NCBI GenBank assembly: GCA_947629545.1
Contig: CANREE010000021.1
Coordinates: forward strand, 1-35,312
Reading direction: 5' to 3'
DNA from: an uncultured Lachnospiraceae bacterium
Lineage (GTDB): Bacteria; Bacillota; Clostridia; Lachnospirales; Lachnospiraceae
DNA length: 35,312 bases
This document shows positions 24,383 to 30,914 of this stretch, in pieces. Within the stretch, counting starts at the first letter, position 1. Every line of letters starts with the position of its first letter. The position numbers were made by a program, and so were the translations under genes. The notes beneath the pieces are model-generated. The model was given only the letters and a program-made list of their open reading frames with translations, searched no databases and was not told the origin of the DNA.

Positions 24383-27196
24383 CTACTTGACAATAACAGT
24401 GCCGGTTTTGTCCTCAATTCCTTCGCGCAGATACTTTTCCATCAACGCGCTGTCATTGGATACCAACGCCCCGATTTGCCCAAACGGATACTCTGATACA
24501 TTGTCGCGTTTGGATAACATAAGGTCACCCTTATCCAGCACATATGTGTTGCCTGACATGATGGGCAGATTTGAACCCGCCGAAAAATCATTTCCTTCAA
24601 AACGGACAAGGCAGCCAGCCGCGCGGTAAAAGAGATTGTTCTCCAACCGGACATCGCCTGTAGACCAGAGCTCCGCAACGGTCACAGCCTCGCGGCCAAG
24701 TCCAACAGCACCAATTCCTCCATTGACCCACATATCACTGTGAGCGCGCCATCCATAAGCCGAGTTGATAAAATAGTTGTCGCGAATGGTCACGTCCTCA
24801 AACCGAAATCCGGCATCCAGCTGAAATCCGCCTGTCCAGAAATAAACCGCCGAACCGCACCGCTCGACCACGTTTCCTTCAGCAAGAATGCCCACGCGAT
24901 TGAGCGTAGCCGGGTTGCCACTGCTGACAACAGCGAGGCCCTTGCTCTCGCAGTCGTGGATATAATTATGGCGGTATACTACATCGCAGGCGAACATCAG
25001 GGCGCCTCCGCCGGAAACAACGGTAGCGGGTCCGAAGGGCCTCGGATCGTACTCCTTGACCGCTCCGCCGCACCAGGCGGTTTCGCAGTTCTGATAAACA
25101 ATATGGTTCTGGTTGCAGCAATCCATCCCGCTGATGGAGTAGCATCGAAAATTGATATTATCGATGGCGTTCCAGCCGTCCTGTCCGGGTTGTGCCGCCT
25201 TGGGGGAGAGTGCCAGTTCGATGGTGTCGAACACCTCTGCCGGATTGCCTGCATCGCATCTGAAATAGAGTTCTCCGGTCATCCCGCTTCCTTCAATCAT
25301 CAGCGGCAGGTCACGCCCATCCAAATCGAGTTTTGTAAAATACATCAGATCGGCAAACAGACCATCTTCAAGTGTAAATTCCTCTCCATCGATGATGTAT
25401 TGATGCCCGTCCCACGCAGGATATGCTTTTCGTGCGACGGTCGTGCCATTCAGTAAAATGAGCCCACAGTCAGGTGTGGCATCCTTGTACAGCCAGATCT
25501 TTCCTCCATCTACGCTCATTCCATAAAGTGTCCAGCTTGCGCTCTCCGCTGCATCAGGGACAGAACCAGATATAACGGGCTTTGGCCCATTGCCGTAGGC
25601 GGTATAGGTGACGCCACCGCGCATGATCAATTCTCCGTACCACGTCCCGCCGCGTTCAAAATACACAATATCTCCGTACTGAAGATCGGCGTCCCTCACT
25701 CTGTCCAGGGAGGCCCAGGCGGTGGAAGGGCTTTTTCCGTCGTTGGCGTCATTGCCACCGTTGGAAACATAATATTCGTTCCCTGTGTACGTTTCACCAA
25801 GAATGAGCTCGTCACTCTTCTTAAACTCCGTGGAGCTGCTGATGATTTCCTCCAGAGTATGTCCGGCTTCAGCTAAAAGACTGTCGTTCCAGTCTGTTGC
25901 ATACAGTGAGTTATTAAAACTGCCTTCCTGTCTTTCGAGATAAGCCAGATACAACCGGTATACCGCTCTGACAGCTTCCCCGGAGGTTAAGCTGTCATTG
26001 TACGAAATCCCGTCGACACACTGATTAAAAAACGGTTTAAGACACAAAGATGAGGAATTCCCCATCTGATAGAACGATGCGCAGGTATAATAATCCAAGT
26101 CGGGCTTCTCACCCAGATTGAGTTCCATCTGTCCGATTTGCCTGCAGTTGGGGAAAATATCCTCCCTGGGGCTGTATTCCTGAGTGATGCCCTCGTTATT
26201 ATAATAGCAGTTGATTTGATTCCAATACGCTGTCCCGATACGACCAATGCCAAGAACGCAGGCAGCCTCGTAAAGAGCAAGAATGCCGTCGTCCCTTTCC
26301 ATAGCCGAAGTTTCCTTAAACGCATTGGAAGCCACGTCCTCCCAATTTGCCAACACGTCCGCCTTTGTATGCTGAATCACAGCGGAAAGCATTTCTGCGA
26401 AGCCGGAAAATGTTATGGGGTTGTCCCAACTAAGAAGAACATCGTCGGAAATCAGTCCAAGCGCCAACGCGTGTGTCAGTTCCGCTTCAGCATATTGAGC
26501 GTTTGTAAAGATCCCGTTATCCATAAGTGCCGCTGCGATGGTCTTATCAGACCCCTTTGGCACGATTTCCAGTGCGGAGGCAAATATTGTCAGAAGATCA
26601 GCACGGCACAGCTCAGCTTCATCAATCCCCTCGTTGAGCAGACCCAGGTCTTTCGCCAGCCCATACGGATCCTCCGCTTTGAAATCGGACGGAGAATACC
26701 CCAGCACTTTGAGCAGGGTGGTCAGAAACCAGCAAAGCCCCTGATCATTCTGTGCAAAATTGATGCTGCTTTCCTCAATAAGACCATTTTCATAGGCATA
26801 TCCTATGTAGCTGTCGGCCCACTCAGGCGCATCTTTGAAGGGATGGCTCCATGTCCCGGAAATCGCTTCGCTCCTCCTGCCCATCAGTTGGACAATTACA
26901 GCCAGTCCCTCCGCTTTGGTGGGAACCTTGTTCAAGCCGGATTCAAGGTTCGGGATTACCTGTAAGGCCCCAAGGCCGATAAGCTCCCTGGCCAGTTCCT
27001 CCTGAAAGGCAAGATCTCGGTTTATTTCAGGTTCTGCCTCTGTCGGCTTTTGTGTGCTTTGAAAGGCGACATCCTGGTCTGTTTCGGGTTCTGCCTCCGT
27101 CGGTTTTTGCGCGCTTTGTGTCTGCGATCCGCATCCTGACAGTAAGCTCAAAACAATACACAGGATAACCGGGATAATGATTAAACTTTTTCTCAT
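24383..27196 (-). CDS. Lipoprotein with degenerate SLH region and right-handed beta-helix
   Basis: A 937-residue surface protein. Signal peptide with lipobox Leu-Ser-Gly-Cys (Cys22), then a linker made of a 19-residue tandem duplication (30-67). Residues about 70-310 resemble S-layer homology repeats (for example HPFKDAPEWADSYIGYAYE and AEGLAVIVQLMG), though degenerate. From about residue 475 the pattern EYYVSNGGNDANDGKSPSTA opens a parallel beta-helix with pectate-lyase-like coil repeats (NYIHDCESKGLAVVS, EGNVVERCGSAVYFW, ENNLFYRAAG). Similar folds occur in polysaccharide lyases and epimerases; no catalytic set can be named here. The gene looks less GC-rich than its neighbours, which may mean transfer. 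AAGGGGGCG precedes the ATG. Confidence 0.8.
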   Translation of the reverse strand: MRKSLIIIPVILCIVLSLLSGCGSQTQSAQKPTEAEPETDQDVAFQSTQKPTEAEPEINRDLAFQEELARELIGLGALQVIPNLESGLNKVPTKAEGLAVIVQLMGRRSEAISGTWSHPFKDAPEWADSYIGYAYENGLIEESSINFAQNDQGLCWFLTTLLKVLGYSPSDFKAEDPYGLAKDLGLLNEGIDEAELCRADLLTIFASALEIVPKGSDKTIAAALMDNGIFTNAQYAEAELTHALALGLISDDVLLSWDNPITFSGFAEMLSAVIQHTKADVLANWEDVASNAFKETSAMERDDGILALYEAACVLGIGRIGTAYWNQINCYYNNEGITQEYSPREDIFPNCRQIGQMELNLGEKPDLDYYTCASFYQMGNSSSLCLKPFFNQCVDGISYNDSLTSGEAVRAVYRLYLAYLERQEGSFNNSLYATDWNDSLLAEAGHTLEEIISSSTEFKKSDELILGETYTGNEYYVSNGGNDANDGKSPSTAWASLDRVRDADLQYGDIVYFERGGTWYGELIMRGGVTYTAYGNGPKPVISGSVPDAAESASWTLYGMSVDGGKIWLYKDATPDCGLILLNGTTVARKAYPAWDGHQYIIDGEEFTLEDGLFADLMYFTKLDLDGRDLPLMIEGSGMTGELYFRCDAGNPAEVFDTIELALSPKAAQPGQDGWNAIDNINFRCYSISGMDCCNQNHIVYQNCETAWCGGAVKEYDPRPFGPATVVSGGGALMFACDVVYRHNYIHDCESKGLAVVSSGNPATLNRVGILAEGNVVERCGSAVYFWTGGFQLDAGFRFEDVTIRDNYFINSAYGWRAHSDMWVNGGIGAVGLGREAVTVAELWSTGDVRLENNLFYRAAGCLVRFEGNDFSAGSNLPIMSGNTYVLDKGDLMLSKRDNVSEYPFGQIGALVSNDSALMEKYLREGIEDKTGTVIVK
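26996..27109 (-). repeat. 57-bp in-frame tandem duplication in the lipoprotein linker
   Basis: Two units of 19 residues, each beginning QKPTEAEPE and containing D(V/L)AFQ, stand directly in tandem between the lipidated Cys22 and the SLH-like region. An acidic spacer that could vary in length by copy number. Confidence 0.8.
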
Positions 27197-27301
27197 CGAT
27201 TCGTCGCCCCCTTGGCAGATAGTTTAGAATATCTTCTGAAAAGCAGTTGACCTGGAATGCGTTACTTCTGCATCTGTCCGCTTTACACCAATATATTTTT
27301 C

Positions 27302-27330
27302 ATTATAGACATCATGCAAACGATTGTCAA
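27302..27330 (-). promoter_or_regulatory. Consensus promoter of the beta-helix lipoprotein gene
   Basis: TTGACA (27325-27330), 17 bases, TATAAT (27302-27307) on the minus strand: a perfect consensus. Leader of about 100 nt before the ATG at 27196. So the gene can be read apart from the discoidin-like gene upstream. Confidence 0.9.
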
Positions 27331-27333
27331 TCG
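27321..27333. promoter_or_regulatory. 13-bp palindrome over the -35 box, candidate operator
   Basis: CGATTGTCAATCG is a perfect inverted repeat around one central base and covers the whole -35 of the beta-helix promoter. Outer TGCA blocks on each side (27316-27319 and 27341-27344) extend the symmetry loosely. Position suggests a repressor site. Confidence 0.6.
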
Positions 27334-27378
27334 TGTATAATGCAACGCCATACGGATTCTGTTACTATTCTCTTCAAT

Positions 27379-28275
27379 TCAGGTGCCTGCGTCCGCTTTC
27401 TCTGCCCTGGTTCCCGCGCATTCTGCTTCTGTCACTGGGCCCGCGTCCGCCGCTTCCCTTCCCCACGCTTCGATCTGAGTCAGCGCCGTATAGAGCGCGG
27501 TGTCCTCGTGCTTCTTCAGGCTGCGCAGCGTCACGCTTGTAACCGTACGCGGCCGGATCGGAAATGCCTGCACCGCACCGCTCTTCTCGAGCTTCAGATG
27601 CTCTGAACTTCCGTCAGAAAAGAACGCTTCGGCATCCGTCCACCAACTGTCATGCGGGAAATCCGCGCGAAGCGTCAGGCGCAGTTCGTCTACTGTCACC
27701 GGACGGCCGAAATCCACGGTAAGCTCTGCGGACAGATCCTGATTATTGCTCCACGCCTGATAAGGCCAGAGCATATGGGCGTTGTTCTCGAAAATGCCGT
27801 CAATCGCCGTTCGCGGCGCAAATCCCGGGCTTACTGCCTTAACATTAGAGGTAGCGTGCGGATAAAAGCCTGTGTCCTTTCCATTCCCCATGGGACCCTG
27901 ACCGTAGAATTCATGATCATAGGGATTGAAAGCCAGATTACGCCTGACGGCGATCTCCTTCGGTGAGGCCAGCCGGGCGCGGACGATGTGGCAGCTGCCT
28001 GAAAAGCTTTTTGGACTGTACGGTATCGGAGCCGTCTTTTCTCCAAACGGCACGGGAAATACGATTCGCCGCTGGGCAACGTAGACGAATGTCTCCGGCA
28101 TCGTGTCTTCAAACTGGACAAAGCAATAGACGCCCGGCTCCATCACCTCTATGGTGATCAGATCCCCAGGCTGGTACTCGCTGTTATAGACGGCGCTCAC
28201 CCGCCCGGGCGCGCAGGCGGAGAGCAGAATCCCTGCCCTCTTTGATCGCAATATACTCCATAATCCACTCCTCAT
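27379..28275 (-). CDS. Discoidin (F5/8 type C)-like protein with an apparent frameshift near its start
   Basis: Up to 298 residues; no signal peptide. The C-terminal half (about 160-275) looks like an F5/8 type C/discoidin sugar-binding beta-sandwich: TAIDGIFENNAHMLWPYQAW, LTVDFGRPVTVDELRLTLR and TSVTLRSLKKHEDTALYTALTQIEAW. The N-terminal half is beta-rich and unrecognised. The frame opens at an ATG (28275) with no good ribosome site, while a second ATG (28261) in another frame has GAGGAG six bases ahead and reads MEYIAIKEGR before stopping after 25 codons. Removing one G at 28231-28233 joins it to ILLSACAPG of the long frame. The real start is probably 28261, with a one-base insertion, sequencing error or programmed shift. 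It follows GH88 by 38 bp. Confidence 0.65.
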   Translation of the reverse strand: MRSGLWSILRSKRAGILLSACAPGRVSAVYNSEYQPGDLITIEVMEPGVYCFVQFEDTMPETFVYVAQRRIVFPVPFGEKTAPIPYSPKSFSGSCHIVRARLASPKEIAVRRNLAFNPYDHEFYGQGPMGNGKDTGFYPHATSNVKAVSPGFAPRTAIDGIFENNAHMLWPYQAWSNNQDLSAELTVDFGRPVTVDELRLTLRADFPHDSWWTDAEAFFSDGSSEHLKLEKSGAVQAFPIRPRTVTSVTLRSLKKHEDTALYTALTQIEAWGREAADAGPVTEAECAGTRAEKADAGT

Positions 28276-28313
28276 CGAATTTGTTTTCTTTCACATCTTT
28301 TAAGCGTTACGCT

Positions 28314-29534
28314 TTACCAGATAAACAGTTCCTTTCCCTTCAGCTTCATGATCGCTTCGATAAAGTAATAGTCGCCGTAGATGATGGGCACCTCGGTATT
28401 TGTGCCGGTGGGATCATGATAGAAGAAGGTTCCGCCGTCCACGATGGAGTCCTGCGCGGGATCCCAGTTACAGAACTTCGCATCACAGGCCCTGAGGATC
28501 CGGATGGCTGCCTTCGTGTAAAGTCCCTTTTCGTACTCTCCCACCTGGTCGGCCAGCGTTAAAAGCCCGGCGGCGGTGATCATGCCGGCCGTGGAATCGT
28601 ATTTGACAGGCTCCTCAGGGGCGCGGTAGTCCACAAGCGGCAGCCAGTCGTTGACAGCCAGGTTCGAAATGCAGTACTGGGCGCACAGCTTCGCGGTATT
28701 TAGGAAGCTCTCGTCACTGGTGTGTATGTAGCTGAGGGTAAATCCGTACACGGCCCAGGACTGTCCCCGGGTCCAGGAGGAACCGCTGCCGTAGCCCTGC
28801 CCGCCGGGATTATCCAGGAATTCACCGGTTTTGGAATCGAAAATAAGAATGTGGTTGCAGCTTCCGTCGGGGCGCACAATGTATTTCTGCGCCGTTTTCG
28901 CGTGAGCGACAGCGATATGCTCATAGCGCGGATCGCCAAGCTCCTTCGCCGCCCAGTAAAGGATCGGAATGTTCATCATACAGTCGATGATCATCCAGCC
29001 GCTGACCTCATGCCCCGCCCAAAGGCCGTTGTTCCACGCCCGGATGTAATTTCCCGCCGGATTAAACCGTCCGGCCAGGATATTGGCGGCGTGAAGGCCG
29101 GTTCTGCGGGACTCGGGATTGCCTGTTTTCCGGTAATTGGCTACCGACGACGGGAGAAACAGAAATCCGATATCGTGATCGAGACTGTCATAGGTAACCA
29201 GCAGCTCTTTCAGCCGCTCCTCTACGCCCTCGGCGGCGCTGCGGTACACCTCATCGCCGGTGGCGCTGTACATCTGCCACAGCATCCCGGGCCAGAAGCC
29301 GTTTGTCCAGAAGCCAAGACCGCCCTGCATGTCCAGATCATGATACTTGCCGTCTCTGGTGGTATAGGGGATCATGGTTCCTACCCGCTCCGCTTCCGCC
29401 TTCATCTTGACGGTCAGCTTTTCATACACCTCATTCAGCCATGCCTGATCCTCCGGCGGCAGGACATACGGCCCGCTCTCCGCCGCCGTCTTCTGACGGG
29501 TCAGTTCCGGATTGCCAAAAATGTCGTTTGCCAT
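28314..29534 (-). CDS. Unsaturated glucuronyl hydrolase, GH88 family
   Basis: Hydrolyses the unsaturated uronic acid left at the end of oligosaccharides by polysaccharide lyases; cytoplasmic, as there is no signal peptide. The 406 residues form an alpha/alpha barrel with GFWTNGFWPGMLWQMY (75-90), DHDIGFLF with Asp121, and GWMIIDCMMNIPILYWA with Asp184; these aspartates match Asp88 and Asp149 of the Bacillus enzyme. SSWTRGQSWAVYGF and KYDSTAGMITAAGLL complete the pattern. GAAGGAGGAGCAAC precedes the ATG. Own promoter, with the discoidin-like gene as second cistron. The source glycan (host glycosaminoglycan, pectin-type or other) cannot be told from sequence. Confidence 0.93.
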   Translation of the reverse strand: MANDIFGNPELTRQKTAAESGPYVLPPEDQAWLNEVYEKLTVKMKAEAERVGTMIPYTTRDGKYHDLDMQGGLGFWTNGFWPGMLWQMYSATGDEVYRSAAEGVEERLKELLVTYDSLDHDIGFLFLPSSVANYRKTGNPESRRTGLHAANILAGRFNPAGNYIRAWNNGLWAGHEVSGWMIIDCMMNIPILYWAAKELGDPRYEHIAVAHAKTAQKYIVRPDGSCNHILIFDSKTGEFLDNPGGQGYGSGSSWTRGQSWAVYGFTLSYIHTSDESFLNTAKLCAQYCISNLAVNDWLPLVDYRAPEEPVKYDSTAGMITAAGLLTLADQVGEYEKGLYTKAAIRILRACDAKFCNWDPAQDSIVDGGTFFYHDPTGTNTEVPIIYGDYYFIEAIMKLKGKELFIW

Positions 29535-29577
29535 GTTGCTCCTCCTTCTCCGATTTGAATAATGAGAACTTTGTCAC

Positions 29578-29588
29578 AGAGTTACTCT
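29578..29588. promoter_or_regulatory. Palindrome at the start point of the GH88 promoter
   Basis: AGAGTTACTCT is a perfect inverted repeat around one base, located at about +1 to +10 of the GH88 transcript. A possible repressor site. Confidence 0.4.
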
Positions 29589-29594
29589 TTATGG

Positions 29595-29603
29595 ATTATA
29601 CCA
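29595..29603 (-). promoter_or_regulatory. Extended -10 promoter of the GH88 gene
   Basis: TGGTATAAT on the minus strand: a perfect -10 with TGn extension. No -35 match lies 16-18 bases upstream, where the araC-type gene's terminator stem is located; an activator could supply the missing contact. Confidence 0.65.
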
Positions 29604-29604
29604 C

Positions 29605-29640
29605 AAAAAACAGCCGCCTGTTAGCACAAACAGGTGGCTG
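29605..29640 (-). terminator. Terminator after the AraC-type regulator
   Basis: Minus-strand CAGCCACCTGTT (29629-29640) pairs with AACAGGCGGCTG (29611-29622; one G-U pair) over a six-base loop and is followed by six U residues (29605-29610), 18 bases after the stop codon. Confidence 0.9.
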
Positions 29641-29657
29641 AGTGGATAAACGCATAT

Positions 29658-30914
29658 TTATCTGAACTGATTTTTCTCCCGGTACTCCTGCGGAGACATG
29701 TGCATCACAGACCCGAATACACGGGCAAAGTAATTTGTATCCTCATAGCCCACATAACCGGCGATATCCCGTATCCGGAGGCGGCTGTCCGCGAGAAGCT
29801 CCGCCGCCTGTTCACAGCGGGCCCTGGCGATATACTGCTTGATCGTAAATCCAGTCTCCTCCTTGAACAGACGGACGAACCGCTGGCGGGAAACGCCAGC
29901 CGCGGCGCACAATTCGTCCACCGTCACCGGATCGCTCAGATGAACCTCCATATACTGGATCGCCCGCCGTACCTTAGGGGATTGTCCTTTCCTGTGATTC
30001 TCCCTGACGGCAGCGCAGAACGCGGCTATGTATTGTCTGATCAGTTCTGTCAGGCGGCCGCTGTCTGTTACCGCGTGCATTTTCTGGGCATACTCCTGAC
30101 TCAGGGCGTCCACCAGAACAGGCACAAGTCCGGCCTGAAGGGCGGCGTGACGGATCAGCGTACGGATCATACTGGCCCCGGCGATCTGATCCCCTAAACT
30201 GTCCGACATAAATTTAAGTCCCTTCGACCAGCGGCATAGATCCGAGTAGACCCGGAGCGCCTGAGCGGTACGCCCCTGCCGTACCGCGTCCATCAGCTGA
30301 TCTTCCAGCTGATAGCGGCGTTCAACCACAGATAATTCCTCATACGTTTCGGAAATCTCCGGCTTCATATCCTCCAGACGCCGGATTTCGGTGTCCAGAT
30401 GCTCGATCTCCCGGGGCGGATTGCCGACAGTATGAACCAGAAGCATCGTCGCCGCGCTCACGGCGCACTCGTCTCCGACGACGGGCAGAGAACAATAATA
30501 GTTCTTAAACGGGAGGAACGCATTCTCCTTCGCCCCCACGGCAGACAGGCGTCTGCGCGCCTCGCCATCCTTCCATGCTGCGGTTACGTAAGGGCCAAGA
30601 ACAATCCAGTTTGGCTCGATCAGGATGAACACACAGCGGGTTTGCAGGACGTCGCTTGCCAGATAGATCCTGTCCGGTCCTTTCTTTGCGAAAAGATCCA
30701 GAAGACCCGCCGCGGTATAAAGCGGCTGCTGCGCCGCCATAAAGCAGAAGCGTCTCTCGAATTCTGCTGCCGCGTCATGGGCTTTTGGCCCGCAGACCGT
30801 CATAGACAGCCCGCTAAGTTCCGGGATCATGACCATCGCGTCCCGGATAAAATGCGGGAGGTTCGACGCTTCCGGCAGGTCTTCCCGCACCATGCCGCGT
30901 TCATTTTCTTCCAT
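29658..30914 (-). CDS. AraC family transcriptional regulator
   Basis: About 418 residues. The last 100 form the two helix-turn-helix motifs of AraC/XylS proteins: VDELCAAAGVSRQRFVRLF and the second with IRDIAGYVGYEDTNYFARVF, ending in MSPQEYREKN. The first 300 residues are an effector/sensor part I do not recognise (contains IEPNWIVLGPYVTAAW and a likely helical linker). Start set at MEENERG, 14 bp inside the end of the M29 gene; an alternative Met seven codons later is possible, and the ribosome site is weak, which suits translational coupling. The likely targets are the GH88, beta-helix or DUF4091 genes nearby. Confidence 0.88.
   Translation of the reverse strand: MEENERGMVREDLPEASNLPHFIRDAMVMIPELSGLSMTVCGPKAHDAAAEFERRFCFMAAQQPLYTAAGLLDLFAKKGPDRIYLASDVLQTRCVFILIEPNWIVLGPYVTAAWKDGEARRRLSAVGAKENAFLPFKNYYCSLPVVGDECAVSAATMLLVHTVGNPPREIEHLDTEIRRLEDMKPEISETYEELSVVERRYQLEDQLMDAVRQGRTAQALRVYSDLCRWSKGLKFMSDSLGDQIAGASMIRTLIRHAALQAGLVPVLVDALSQEYAQKMHAVTDSGRLTELIRQYIAAFCAAVRENHRKGQSPKVRRAIQYMEVHLSDPVTVDELCAAAGVSRQRFVRLFKEETGFTIKQYIARARCEQAAELLADSRLRIRDIAGYVGYEDTNYFARVFGSVMHMSPQEYREKNQFR

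Noticed and set aside
28302-28314. AAGCGTTACGCTT palindrome between GH88 and the discoidin-like gene
   Set aside because: A one-base loop cannot form an RNA hairpin of full stem, and it overlaps the GH88 stop; it may be chance.
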